This document shows positions 1 through 7,791 of a stretch of DNA of 64,000 bases, one piece after another. Source of the DNA: Shinella curvata. GTDB lineage: Bacteria > Pseudomonadota > Alphaproteobacteria > Rhizobiales > Rhizobiaceae. Within the stretch, counting starts at the first letter, position 1, and the number at the start of each line of letters is the position of its first letter. The position numbers and the translations under genes were made by a program. The notes beneath the pieces were generated by a model, which did not search any database, was not told the DNA's origin, and saw only the letters and a list, made by a program, of their open reading frames with translations. The stretch covers positions 1 through 64,000 of the forward strand of contig NZ_JALJCJ010000010.1 in the NCBI RefSeq assembly GCF_022899935.1, in the 5' to 3' direction.

Positions 1-89
1 TCCCACCCCGCCATTTGGCGTATCAAAAACCACCGAGGCTCTAATCGCAGCCGGATGAAAATTCAGTGGCAGGTCACAACTTCCATCGC

Positions 90-320
90 TCATATTTCCC
101 CGTGCGCTGGATCGTCGGCTGGGTCCGGGTCTTGCTGATAAGCGATGGCTTGATGCTCTGCGACGTTTTTCAGCGCCGCGTATGCTACCTTTGGAGCCCA
201 GCCAGCCTGAATGATTGCGTCGAATAGGTCGCGGACTGGTGCGTCGATCGCGATCTGGCAGTCGATCTGCATATCAACGTCGCTGGCGGAGTTGCGAGGA
301 GAAGGAATTGAAATCGTCAT
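90..320 (-). CDS. hypothetical protein, 76 aa
   Basis: Small acidic protein of unknown function. The ATG at 320 is preceded by a strong GGAGGAC ribosome site 4-5 bases away, which favours it over an upstream in-frame start at 365. There is no signal peptide or membrane segment. The middle reads as a helical stretch (DLFDAIIQAGWAPKVAYAAL) and the C-terminus is rich in Asp and Pro. It lies downstream of two other small leftward genes but is separated from them by a terminator, so it probably has its own promoter. I do not recognise a family. Confidence 0.55.
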   Translation of the reverse strand: MTISIPSPRNSASDVDMQIDCQIAIDAPVRDLFDAIIQAGWAPKVAYAALKNVAEHQAIAYQQDPDPADDPAHGEI

Positions 321-398
321 GGCGTCCTCCGAGTGGTGGATTTGCAAACGACGCACTATCCACAAGTGTTCCGAGAATGATCGCCTGGTGTGCTGGTC

Positions 399-423
399 AA
401 AAAGAGCCCCGCCGGAGCGGGGC
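399..423 (-). terminator. rho-independent terminator
   Basis: A 7-bp stem (gccccgc / gcggggc, loop cgga) at 406-423 is followed on the minus strand by TCTTTTT. It ends the leftward unit carrying the gene at 527-838. The stem and tail closely resemble the terminator at 1662-1690. Confidence 0.8.
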
Positions 424-526
424 AGTCTGTGCGTATCGGCCTAAACCACTCAAGTGGACGTCACACAATACCATACGGGTGATGGATAAGAACGCGGTCA
501 CAGCATGTTGACTGACGTGTGCACAT

Positions 527-838
527 CTAATCCCCCTCTCCAGAACTCTTGCCTTTGGAATCAATGACGATCTTGATCTGCCGGATCATCTCGGCGGCGT
601 CCAACAAGAGCGATTTCACGTCCTGGCTTGAGAGCGCGCCAACGTGACCTGTCACGCTGATCAGGTCGGCGCCCGCCTGCCGATAGGCTTCCTGACGCTG
701 GCTTTCGATTTCTTCGCGTGCGTTGATAATGGTCACATACGCGCGACCCAGAAGCCTAAGCTTCGTACTCTCCGGCAACCGTTCGACATCATTTGCAGCG
801 CGAATAAGCTCTGCGATGAAATCCGACAGTCCATGCAT
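527..838 (-). CDS. hypothetical protein, 103 aa
   Basis: Predicted mostly helical soluble protein with no recognised domain. It begins MHGLSDFIAELIRAANDVER and ends with a charged, Gly/Ser-rich tail. It lies 33 bases downstream of the leftward gene at 872-1090 and before a rho-independent terminator at 399-423, so the two probably form a small operon. The ATG at 838 is preceded by a modest GGACC motif. Function unknown. Confidence 0.55.
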   Translation of the reverse strand: MHGLSDFIAELIRAANDVERLPESTKLRLLGRAYVTIINAREEIESQRQEAYRQAGADLISVTGHVGALSSQDVKSLLLDAAEMIRQIKIVIDSKGKSSGEGD

Positions 839-871
839 GATCTAGGTCCGAGACCGGCTCAAAGCCGTCGG

Positions 872-1090
872 TTAGCCAGCGTCGCGGCCGTAATGTGCTC
901 TCGCTGTGGCTTCGAGCATCGGTTTGTCTGTCGCTGGGTTGAAGGTACCGCCAGGATATGCGTCAAGCAAATATTTCGCGAAAGCCTTTTTCGCGCCCGG
1001 GTCGCGACTGAACCACGGCTGTGACGTGATCTCATCGAAAACATCGCGCATCTCTGCGAGTTCCGATGGCTCGAAAATCCCAGAATTCAT
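872..1090 (-). CDS. hypothetical protein, 72 aa
   Basis: Small protein starting MNSGIFEPSELAEMRDVFDE, with aromatic and charged residues in the middle and a C-terminal ARAHYGRDAG. I prefer the ATG at 1090 because the longer in-frame start at 1111 is a TTG. It is first in a probable two-gene leftward operon with 527-838. Upstream lie two GAAC motifs spaced by seven bases and two inverted repeats, suggesting a regulated promoter. I do not recognise the family. Confidence 0.5.
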   Translation of the reverse strand: MNSGIFEPSELAEMRDVFDEITSQPWFSRDPGAKKAFAKYLLDAYPGGTFNPATDKPMLEATARAHYGRDAG

Positions 1091-1125
1091 CCAAACCCCC
1101 TGGGTTCCCAAGAACGTTTCAAAGG

Positions 1126-1140
1126 GAACCTCGGCCGAAC
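1126..1140. promoter_or_regulatory. possible LexA (SOS) box, weak
   Basis: The sequence GAAC-CTCGGCC-GAAC has the alphaproteobacterial LexA half-site spacing (GAAC-N7-GAAC), 36 bases upstream of the leftward gene at 872-1090. The spacer is GC-rich, unlike the A-rich spacer of the convincing site at 10011-10025, so chance is possible. A short inverted repeat (ccgaac / gttcgg, 1135-1152) overlaps it. Confidence 0.3.
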
Positions 1141-1188
1141 ATAGGAGTTCGGTCCCACGTCCGCAACGGGCGTGTAAACAAGGGGACG

Positions 1189-1213
1189 ATTAACCTGAAT
1201 TGTTTCGGTTAAT
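1189..1213. promoter_or_regulatory. inverted repeat, possible operator
   Basis: Perfect 7-bp arms attaacc and ggttaat are separated by 11 bases in the intergenic space between the leftward gene at 872-1090 and the rightward gene at 1275-1454. The AT-rich arms fit a regulator binding site in a divergent promoter. No regulator can be assigned. Confidence 0.35.
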
Positions 1214-1274
1214 GTTGAGTATGAATTGCGTTTTGATAAGAAGACGCGCCCAATCAAGGCGGAGGCGTATCGAC

Positions 1275-1454
1275 ATGACGTACGAAAACGGAATGCAGAT
1301 TATCTACGACGTTCTGAAAAAGGGTGTGTTCGTCGAGTTCAGGAGACGCTCGCACTATCTTGAAGGACCATACAAGAGCCAGCGGGAGGCTATCGGCGCG
1401 GCGGAAGACCATTGTCGTAAGCTAGGTTGGGATGCCGAACCCCAGCAGGGTTGA
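1275..1454 (+). CDS. hypothetical protein, 59 aa
   Basis: The ATG at 1275 is preceded by GGCGGAGG about 10 bases upstream, a good ribosome site. The protein starts MTYENGMQIIYDVLKKGVFV and contains a basic, aromatic middle (RRRSHYLEGPYKSQREA). There is no signal peptide, and the size is typical of uncharacterised rhizobial plasmid proteins. It is transcribed divergently from 872-1090. Function unknown. Confidence 0.5.
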   Translation: MTYENGMQIIYDVLKKGVFVEFRRRSHYLEGPYKSQREAIGAAEDHCRKLGWDAEPQQG

Positions 1455-1499
1455 CGACGCGACCAGTTATTTTCTGCAGGCCGGCTTTACCACACTTTC

Positions 1500-1652
1500 T
1501 CATTCACTAGCGGTGGCGGCTACAGCATCAACGTTGATTTCCGTCGGCGCGCCGCTTTCGCTGCTGAGGAAAGGCATGACTAAGATCGAACCGAATATCA
1601 CAATGAACATCGACAGCAGGCATAAGCCGATAATGTTGATGCGTCGGGGCAT
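1500..1652 (-). CDS. small single-pass membrane protein, 50 aa
   Basis: Starts MPRRINIIGLCLLSMFIVIF and contains one hydrophobic segment, roughly residues 7-29, followed by a short polar tail. The ATG at 1652 follows TTTTTGGAGAGCAA, a good ribosome site; an in-frame start at 1715 would lack one and would run through the terminator stem at 1662-1690. Basic residues before the membrane segment suggest an N-in orientation. Function unknown. Confidence 0.5.
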   Translation of the reverse strand: MPRRINIIGLCLLSMFIVIFGSILVMPFLSSESGAPTEINVDAVAATASE

Positions 1653-1661
1653 TTGCTCTCC

Positions 1662-1690
1662 AAAAAGAAGAGCCCCGCATCTAGCGGGGC
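1662..1690 (-). terminator. rho-independent terminator
   Basis: Stem gccccgc / gcggggc (1672-1690) with loop atcta is followed on the minus strand by TCTTCTTTTT. It is placed to end leftward transcription from the bacteriophytochrome operon, about 190 bases beyond the stop codon at 1883. Confidence 0.8.
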
Positions 1691-1727
1691 AATGAGGTTT
1701 GGACCAGTGCAGCAAAGTAACTGCCGA

Positions 1728-1851
1728 CGCGCGATCTTGTTCCGTTAGGGCAGGCCGTCACCATAGGTTTGGCTTCGGTGCCCCGCCTATGTTGTGAGAG
1801 CTCTGCAGGAGCTTGGGGAGATACCTTTGTGAACACCTGCCTCTCAGCTAG
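1728..1851. repeat. dispersed structured repeat, copy A
   Basis: About 110-120 bases resemble 26204-26321 at roughly three bases in four. Both contain GTCACCATAGGTTT, then a GTGAGAG...CTCTCAG stem whose inner base pairs differ between copies but still pair. It is noncoding between the terminator at 1690 and the bphP stop. It could be a mobile-element end, possibly carrying a structured RNA; I cannot name the element. Confidence 0.55.
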
Positions 1852-1882
1852 CATCGATAATCTCGAAGCGACGAGGCCAAGC

Positions 1883-4495
1883 CTAACGGTAGAGCACCGA
1901 TGAAAGTGCGGCCACGATTGCCTTTCGGCTGTAGGGCTTGCGTACAATAGGGACACTATCGAACATTTCTGGCAGTTCTGCACCCTCGCCGTACCCGGTC
2001 GCGAACACAAAAGGCGTTCCCCTCTTGTGCAATTCTTCAGCCACCGCGAAGGAAGTCGTTGGACCAAGATTGATGTCGAGGATAGCCAGGTCCGGTGGGC
2101 TAGCCCCGATCTGTACCATTGCCTGCTTTACGGAATTGGTCGTCACGACCTTCGACAAGCCCTCATCGGCGAGCATGGCCTCGAGGTCCAGAGCGATCAG
2201 CATCTGGTCCTCGACGATGAGCACGGAAGGGTTGGCGGCCTTAAGGGCGTTCGGGTGTGTGGACAGGTCGTTCGGCGTGTCGGTTGCCAGTGCCGACCTC
2301 GAGACGGTGAGCTTCACATGAGGCGGTGGGATCTTGAAGGTCGCCTCCAGCCCCGCGGGTTCGAAGCGGATCGCGCTTTCGCCATTGAGGTCGTAGGGAA
2401 CGCTACGCTCGATCAGGGCGCTGCCGAAGCCGCTGCGCGAGGGAACGTGTACGATGGGGCCGCCGTGCTCCCGCCAGCGGATTTCGCAGACTGTGTCGTT
2501 CGCCATCGTCCAGGAAATCTCCACCGAGCCAGTCGCGACCGACAGGGCGCCATATTTGGCGGCATTGGTTGCAAGCTCGTGAAACACCAGCGCCATGACG
2601 GAGAACGCTCTGCTGTCGAGCCAGACGGCGGGCCCGGAACAACTGACGGTCGATGCCTTGGTCCGATAGGGCTGAAGTTCCGCCTGCAACAGATCAGCCA
2701 GAATGCCGCCGCCATCGCCGCGCACCACCTGGTCATGAGCCACCGACAGGGCCTCGATGCGGCCCTGCAGCGTGGCGACATAGTCCTCCAGGGTGCTCTT
2801 GTGATGCTGCGGGCTCGTCACCAGCGACTTGATGACGGCCAGGATGTTTTTCACACGATGGCTCAGCTCCTGGTTCAGCATGCGCTGCCGCACCTCGGAT
2901 TTGCGCCGCTCGCCCGCCATCAGTTCGTTGTGGCGCAGAACGATTTCGACGATCGAAACCCGCGCGATTTCGGCGATTTCCCGTTCGGCCTCCGTCCAGG
3001 CCTGAGCCTGCGCCTTCACGGTTTCCTTCCAGATCGCGAAGCTCTTCCGGGGTGTGAGCCGGTCACCGAGCGGACCGGTCTCGTAGGTCTTTTCAGGGTT
3101 GCCTGCCCAGTCCAGCGTCTGCACCAGTTCCTTCCGGAAAAAGAGGAGGCAATCCGAGCCTGTCTGCGAGAGCGGAATGGCGAGCAGACCGGACACCCGG
3201 TCGCTATAGGCTGCGGCTTCCGGCACCTTCAGGGATAGCGTGTGCGTTGCCCAGACGCGGCCATCGCTGGCAATCCTGACGACCTCGAGAAGACGGGCGA
3301 CCGCATCCTCGGGCGGCGTGGCACGAAGGCCCGTCCATTTCCCGTCAAACATCAAGCCGACCCCGTCATTCGGCAGGAGCCGGGAAAACTCCTCCAGGCT
3401 CTGACTAAGCAGCGCTCCGACATCCTCGTGATGAGCCGAGAGAATGAGAAAACGGTCGAGGGCTTCACGAGTACCGGCAACGGCTGAGACGCGCTTGCGT
3501 TCCTTGAGGGATTTCAGGTGAAGCGAGAAGAATTCACCGAACACCTCCATCGCCACGCGCTGTGCCATGGGAAGCGCAAGCGGCGAATAGTGGTGGCAGG
3601 CAATCAGGCCCCAAAGCGTGCCATCGACAATAATCGAGATCGACATGGAGGCCGCGACCCCCATGTTGCGCAAATACTCGCAATGAATGGGCGAAACGCT
3701 GCGCAGATGGGCAAAACTGAGATCGAGCGGCTCGCCGGACGCATCCAGGACAGGGGTTACCGGCACCCGCTCGCCGCTGGCGTCAGCAATCACGCGGATC
3801 GTGTTTTTGAGATACAGAGCACGGGCTTGCTGAGGAATGTCGCTTGCCGGGAAATACTGGCCGAGAAAGCTCTCAAGATCGGCCCGTTTCGTTTCGCTGA
3901 CGACCTTGCCGGAGCCGTCCTGCTCGAAACGGTAGATCATGACGCGGTCGTAGCCGGTCGCACCCGCAACGATTCGACCTGCGCGCTGCACGAGACGGTC
4001 GACATCGGTGATGTCGCTGATGCGGCCGATCATTTCGCGCGCAATATGCAGCGGCTGGCCGACCACAGGCGCCGGCTCGAACTCGATGATGACGGCGGAT
4101 TTATAGTGGTGGATTGCAATATCGAAGGCGCGCTCGCCGCACATTACGTCCAGAAGGAGCGCGGGCCGCGCCGCCGTCGATGCGGTTGCGAGCGCATTGC
4201 GCAGGTCATGCAGCAACTTCTGGCCGACGACCTCGCCGACACCGCGACCGAGTAAATCGCGTTCGAAGCCCAGGATTGCCTGCGCATTCTCTGACACGCG
4301 CTCGATCGTCGTTAGGCCGATATCGCAGGCCAGTAGGCAACCATGCGACTGTATGCTGCCGGGAATATGGATAGGCTCTCGGTCGCAGGTATCCAGATTT
4401 ACAGGTTCATTGGGCGACAACGATTTCACTTTCAAAGCATTGCAGGGCGAAGGCGAAGACTGCGTTGGCAGACGCCGCGGCCCGTTCAACGTCAA
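1883..4495 (-). CDS. bphP: bacteriophytochrome HWE histidine kinase with C-terminal receiver
   Basis: Red/far-red photoreceptor kinase of 870 aa, cytosolic, using biliverdin. The order is: a PAS region with the chromophore Cys at residue 37 (DTCDREPIHIPG), GAF with PASDIP at 216-221 and the SPIHCEYLRNMGV loop at 268-280, PHY with the PRKSF tongue motif near 482, an HWE-type kinase with His546 (ELSHRVKN), FHELATNAAKYGALS and WRE, and a receiver from about 758 with phospho-acceptor Asp807. PAS-GAF-PHY-HWE-receiver is the architecture of Agrobacterium Agp2, often a bathy phytochrome; that spectral type is inferred. The start is uncertain: the ATG at 4495 lies 89 bases inside bphO, and a later GTG or TTG would put the Cys nearer the usual residue 13-20. 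It forms an operon with the biliverdin-making heme oxygenase upstream. No separate output protein is seen nearby. Confidence 0.93.
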   Translation of the reverse strand: MTLNGPRRLPTQSSPSPCNALKVKSLSPNEPVNLDTCDREPIHIPGSIQSHGCLLACDIGLTTIERVSENAQAILGFERDLLGRGVGEVVGQKLLHDLRNALATASTAARPALLLDVMCGERAFDIAIHHYKSAVIIEFEPAPVVGQPLHIAREMIGRISDITDVDRLVQRAGRIVAGATGYDRVMIYRFEQDGSGKVVSETKRADLESFLGQYFPASDIPQQARALYLKNTIRVIADASGERVPVTPVLDASGEPLDLSFAHLRSVSPIHCEYLRNMGVAASMSISIIVDGTLWGLIACHHYSPLALPMAQRVAMEVFGEFFSLHLKSLKERKRVSAVAGTREALDRFLILSAHHEDVGALLSQSLEEFSRLLPNDGVGLMFDGKWTGLRATPPEDAVARLLEVVRIASDGRVWATHTLSLKVPEAAAYSDRVSGLLAIPLSQTGSDCLLFFRKELVQTLDWAGNPEKTYETGPLGDRLTPRKSFAIWKETVKAQAQAWTEAEREIAEIARVSIVEIVLRHNELMAGERRKSEVRQRMLNQELSHRVKNILAVIKSLVTSPQHHKSTLEDYVATLQGRIEALSVAHDQVVRGDGGGILADLLQAELQPYRTKASTVSCSGPAVWLDSRAFSVMALVFHELATNAAKYGALSVATGSVEISWTMANDTVCEIRWREHGGPIVHVPSRSGFGSALIERSVPYDLNGESAIRFEPAGLEATFKIPPPHVKLTVSRSALATDTPNDLSTHPNALKAANPSVLIVEDQMLIALDLEAMLADEGLSKVVTTNSVKQAMVQIGASPPDLAILDINLGPTTSFAVAEELHKRGTPFVFATGYGEGAELPEMFDSVPIVRKPYSRKAIVAALSSVLYR

Positions 4496-4988
4496 AGTTC
4501 TGAGCTTCGTCCAAGAGTAATAGAAAGGACTGCCAGTGCGCTATGTCCTTTGACATAACGGCGAGATGGCGTGCGCCAAGAAATTCATCGAAACCGAGCG
4601 CAGCAGCCCTTTTTTGGAGGATTCGAGCACCGAGGGTGGAACCTTCGATCACGTAAAGCGCACCTAGCAAGGCGCTTTGGTTCGCAAGTCTCATGCCGAA
4701 ATGGGCATTGCGGATGTCAATTGCAGACAGGCCCAGGTCAACGTTGTCGCGCTCAAGCACATCGCTGACGGCAGTCGGCCGCCACTCCCAACAGACCGGC
4801 CAGGCAACGTGTCTCAGTGCTTCATCCATTGCAGCGCGGAACCTTGTCAGCCCCACCAGATAACGTCGATATTGATCGATGGTATCAAAGCCACCTACAA
4901 TTGAGTCAAGGCGCTGATGCGCCGCTTGAGTACGTTCCCTAAGCTCAAACCGTCGTTCGCTAATAGCCAATTCTACTTTTCCCTCCAT
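4407..4988 (-). CDS. bphO: biliverdin-producing heme oxygenase
   Basis: Converts heme to biliverdin IX-alpha, CO and iron, supplying the chromophore for the phytochrome encoded immediately downstream. The 193-aa product has the proximal heme ligand region LRERTQAAHQRLD (His24) and the helix YVIEGSTLGARIL typical of bacterial heme oxygenases. I chose the ATG at 4988 because the longer start at 5036 is a TTG without a ribosome site; the one before 4988 is also poor. The 3' end overlaps the annotated bphP start, indicating a coupled bphO-bphP operon. Confidence in function is high because both the motifs and the gene pairing agree. Confidence 0.88.
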   Translation of the reverse strand: MEGKVELAISERRFELRERTQAAHQRLDSIVGGFDTIDQYRRYLVGLTRFRAAMDEALRHVAWPVCWEWRPTAVSDVLERDNVDLGLSAIDIRNAHFGMRLANQSALLGALYVIEGSTLGARILQKRAAALGFDEFLGARHLAVMSKDIAHWQSFLLLLDEAQNFDVERAAASANAVFAFALQCFESEIVVAQ

Positions 4989-5096
4989 CAAGAGGTTGGG
5001 AGCATCGGGGCAAAATTCCCCACGCTGTATGTGCAAATATCTGTTTTTCGGGTGGAGGGACTTGCGTAGTCATCCCGATAAGGAGCCGCGCAAGAA

Positions 5097-5390
5097 CTAG
5101 GTCGTAGATGCTGCTCCGGCAAGGGCGTGGACGAATGACAAATGAAAAATCCCGCTGATGCCCGGTAGCGCTTCCTTCAAAAATGGCTTCGACCCCGTTC
5201 CAGCTTTTCTGGCCGTGCCAGCCGGCTTCATAGCCCGCCTTTCGCACCTCGTGCCGAGGAAAGCGCTCATAGGGGGATTTGAACTCCTGCAGGCAAACAA
5301 TGTCGGGTCTATCTTCGTCCACCCATCGCACGAGGATTCAAAGTCGTTCGTTAGTGCCGTTTACATTGTAGCTGGCTATTTCAAGCGCCT
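5097..5390 (-). pseudogene. exonuclease III (Xth family) remnant
   Basis: Reading leftward, a first frame gives ASYNVNGTNERL, then a stop. A second frame continues RWVDEDRPDIVCLQEFKSP and later GWHGQKSWNGVEAI. These match the N-terminal third of ExoIII-type AP endonucleases (NVNG, DIVCLQE, WHGQKSWNGV). The catalytic C-terminal parts (the YRH, DxN and SDH regions) are absent and the reading frame is broken near 5345, so this is a dead gene. It sits directly upstream of the bphO operon on the same strand. Exact ends are approximate. Confidence 0.75.
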
Positions 5391-5565
5391 CTCTTCTGGG
5401 TCGGGCGGTATTTAGAAGCAGGAAACCGCCCCGGATTTTCGAACGTTCCGAGCGGACTGGAGCGTTGCGATGATCGGCCAAATCCAATGCAGATGACTTT
5501 ATCGATGGTCAATCTTCACCATTGCAAAGATCTAGACCGATCCTATCTCTCGTCGAAAACTTGTA

Positions 5566-5611
5566 GAGCTGACGGAACTGACGAGCTGACGGAACTGACG
5601 AGCTGACGGAG
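5566..5611. repeat. tandem repeat, 17-bp unit, 2.7 copies
   Basis: GAGCTGACGGAACTGAC occurs at 5566-5582 and 5583-5599, with a partial third copy at 5600-5611. The last copy supplies the GGAG ribosome site of the gene at 5621. The repeats could influence its expression or could be slippage products. Confidence 0.85.
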
Positions 5612-5620
5612 AATGGTGCG

Positions 5621-5866
5621 ATGAAGGACGTTGCGATCGACATCCTGCTGGATGCAACCGAGATCATACCGCCCCGCCGATGCGCCCAGGCCCGCCGCGC
5701 AATGGTCTGCGCCTGTTGCGGCGAGAGTGGGCAACCCATGGATGACGATGGCTGTGGCATCTGCGATGGATGCCTGGGCATGCCGGCTTTGGCGGCAGAC
5801 AATCCGGATGGTCTTGATTATTCGGCGGCCTTCCCCCATCTATCGCTTATCACCCGTTATCGATGA
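5621..5866 (+). CDS. small Cys-rich (possible zinc-ribbon) protein, 81 aa
   Basis: The ATG at 5621 follows GACGGAG from the tandem repeat. The protein holds two paired-Cys knuckles, CACCGESG and CGICDGCLG, about 20 residues apart, which could bind one zinc ion. No other domain or membrane segment is visible. It stands alone between the exonuclease III remnant and a strong terminator at 5917-5948, so it is probably monocistronic. Zinc binding is an inference from Cys spacing; the family is not recognised. Confidence 0.6.
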   Translation: MKDVAIDILLDATEIIPPRRCAQARRAMVCACCGESGQPMDDDGCGICDGCLGMPALAADNPDGLDYSAAFPHLSLITRYR

Positions 5867-5916
5867 CTGCCTGCAGCGACGAGGTCTTGTCGCGCGTTCG
5901 TAGTTGTCCGGGTCAG

Positions 5917-5948
5917 AAGGGCGCTCCCCGAAAGGGTTGAGCGCCCTT
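5917..5948 (+). terminator. rho-independent terminator
   Basis: A 10-bp stem aagggcgctc / gagcgccctt with a 12-base loop lies 51 bases after the stop of the rightward gene at 5621-5866. The T-tract is short (ttta). It may also limit read-through from the convergent SRAP gene. Confidence 0.75.
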
Positions 5949-5997
5949 TATCATTCAGGCCGCAGCGATCACCCTGCTCCATCTCGGACGATCAGGC

Positions 5998-6588
5998 TCA
6001 GCCGACCTGCTCCACCGACAAGGCGCGCCCTGAAAGCGGCCTGATCAGGGGCTTTGCCGAAACGGTGGGATCGAGCCAATCGACCCACGCGTCCCGCTCC
6101 AGGATCACGATCTGACGATCGTGATAGGGCGCCATGTCGGGACCCGGCTCCATGGTGAGCATCGTGAAGGCCTCGCCGACGTCATCGGTCTCCCGCCAGA
6201 TCCCCGCAATCGCGAAGATCGGCTCACCGACCTTCTTGAAGAGCCATTTGTCCTTACGCTTCTTCTTCGGGTCCTTCGGGGTCGTGAATTCGTAAAAGCC
6301 ATCGGCGATGATGAGGCAACGGTTGGAGGCGAACTCTCGCCCTTCCGAGCGAAAATTGTAGACGGGTTTGCGGGCCGGGCTCGGCCAACTCCACCGACGC
6401 TGGACAAGCTCGCCGGCGCCCCGTTCGCCTTCGACGGATCGGACAATCGGCGCCGTGTCGGTAATCTTGATGTCCTCGCGCGCTTCGATGTTCGGCCGTC
6501 CCTCGGGAAACCGGATCTTGATCTTCAGGTGCTCGAACTCCTCGATCACAGATGCGAGTTCGACCATGAGGCGATAGTCATTGCACAT
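5998..6588 (-). CDS. SOS response-associated peptidase (SRAP, YedK/HMCES family)
   Basis: SRAP proteins form a DNA-protein crosslink with abasic sites in single-stranded DNA through Cys2, protecting the lesion from error-prone processing. Cys2 is present (MCNDYR). Other expected active-site parts are YNFRSEGREF near residue 77, the GFYEF glutamate near 97, and PYHDRQ, whose His acts in crosslink chemistry. The length, 196 aa, is a little under the usual 210-230. It lies 102 bases after dinB on the same strand and probably ends the uvrD-like / dinB / SRAP operon driven from the region with the LexA box at 10011, which fits an SOS role. Confidence 0.9.
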   Translation of the reverse strand: MCNDYRLMVELASVIEEFEHLKIKIRFPEGRPNIEAREDIKITDTAPIVRSVEGERGAGELVQRRWSWPSPARKPVYNFRSEGREFASNRCLIIADGFYEFTTPKDPKKKRKDKWLFKKVGEPIFAIAGIWRETDDVGEAFTMLTMEPGPDMAPYHDRQIVILERDAWVDWLDPTVSAKPLIRPLSGRALSVEQVG

Positions 6589-6690
6589 CGATCTTCGGCT
6601 CCATCCTTTTGATCAGCGCAGGGTGGCCAGTTGCATGTAACGCGGCCGGATGAGATTTCGACGCATTTCGCGGCGATTGTGGCCCCAATT

Positions 6691-7791
6691 CTAGATCTGC
6701 AGCTCGAACTGACTGGCTTCGTTTTCCTCCTCCTCGCTGAACGAGGAAAGCGTCAATCCGAGAAGGCGAATGCCCTTGGCCGTCGGAAACAGGGGGGCAA
6801 GGAGAGCGTAGCCGATGGCTTCGAGCGCATCGGCGGCGTTGATCGACGTTGGGACCGTGCGACTGCGCGTAATGGTCTGGAAGTCGGCATATTTCACTTT
6901 CAGTGTGACTGTGCGACCTTTCAGGTCCTTGCTTTCGCAATGGCGGGATACCTTGGTCGCGAGCGGTGTGATCTCAGCACGCGCGGCGTCAAGATCGAAG
7001 ATATCGATCGTGAAGGTGTCCTCGGCGCCGACGGACTTGCGCGGCCGATCCGGTTGAACGGCCCGGTGATCGATGCCTCGAGAGATGTTGTAGTACCAGG
7101 CGCCCGACTTACCGAAATGCTCCTGCAGGAAGGAAAGCGATTTCGCCTTGAGGTCGGCGCCGGTCAGGATGCCTAGCCGCTCCATCTTGGCTGCGGTTGC
7201 CGGTCCGACTCCATGAAACTTCTTGACCGCGAGTTCTTCGACGAAGGCCGCTCCATTCTTCGGCGTGATCACGGCCTGACCATTCGGCTTGTTGAGGTCC
7301 GACGCCATTTTGGCGAGGAATTTGCAGTAGGAGATGCCAGCAGACGCGTTGAGGCCGGTTACTTCCTTGATGCGCGTGCGAATGATCGTGGCGATCTCGG
7401 TTGCGATCGGGATGCCCTGCTTGTTGTCCGTCACGTCGAGATAGGCCTCGTCGAGGGAGAGGGGTTCGATCAGGTTGGTGTGTTCAGCAAAAATCTCGCG
7501 GATCTGTCCCGAAACCGCACGATAGACGTCAAAACGCGGTGGCACGAAAATGAGGTCGGGGCAGCGGCGCTTTGCTGTCACGGATGGGAGGGCGGAGCGA
7601 ACACCAAAGGCGCGTGCCTCGTAGCTTGCTGCAGCGACCACGCCGCGGGCGGCCGCGCCACCGACGGCGACAGGTTTGCCGCGCAGGTCCGGATTGTCCC
7701 GCTGCTCCACCGAGGCATAGAACGCATCCATGTCGACATGGATGATCTTCCTCGTCGGTGTGCCATCGTCCCCGCTCATTTCATTTCTCAT
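6691..7791 (-). CDS. dinB: DNA polymerase IV (Y family)
   Basis: Error-prone translesion polymerase, 366 aa. The catalytic acids are visible: Asp20/Asp22 in HVDMDAFYA and Asp114/Glu115 in SLDEAYLD. Next come helix-hairpin-helix motifs around KFHGVGPATAAKM and the little-finger domain. The C-terminal QFELQI may be a beta-clamp binding motif. The start at 7791 gives an ATGA overlap with the uvrD-like stop; a second ATG lies four codons later. It is the middle gene of a leftward repair operon (helicase, Pol IV, SRAP). A chromosomal dinB usually also exists in rhizobia, so this is probably an extra plasmid copy; that is inference. Confidence 0.95.
   Translation of the reverse strand: MRNEMSGDDGTPTRKIIHVDMDAFYASVEQRDNPDLRGKPVAVGGAAARGVVAAASYEARAFGVRSALPSVTAKRRCPDLIFVPPRFDVYRAVSGQIREIFAEHTNLIEPLSLDEAYLDVTDNKQGIPIATEIATIIRTRIKEVTGLNASAGISYCKFLAKMASDLNKPNGQAVITPKNGAAFVEELAVKKFHGVGPATAAKMERLGILTGADLKAKSLSFLQEHFGKSGAWYYNISRGIDHRAVQPDRPRKSVGAEDTFTIDIFDLDAARAEITPLATKVSRHCESKDLKGRTVTLKVKYADFQTITRSRTVPTSINAADALEAIGYALLAPLFPTAKGIRLLGLTLSSFSEEEENEASQFELQI

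Noticed and set aside
2027-3238. Long rightward open frame opposite the phytochrome gene
   Set aside because: It is the antisense shadow of bphP, with no ribosome site and no recognisable domain; high GC keeps stop codons rare.
5566-5611. Short regular repeats considered as a CRISPR fragment
   Set aside because: Units are contiguous without spacers and only 17 bases long; no cas genes are present.
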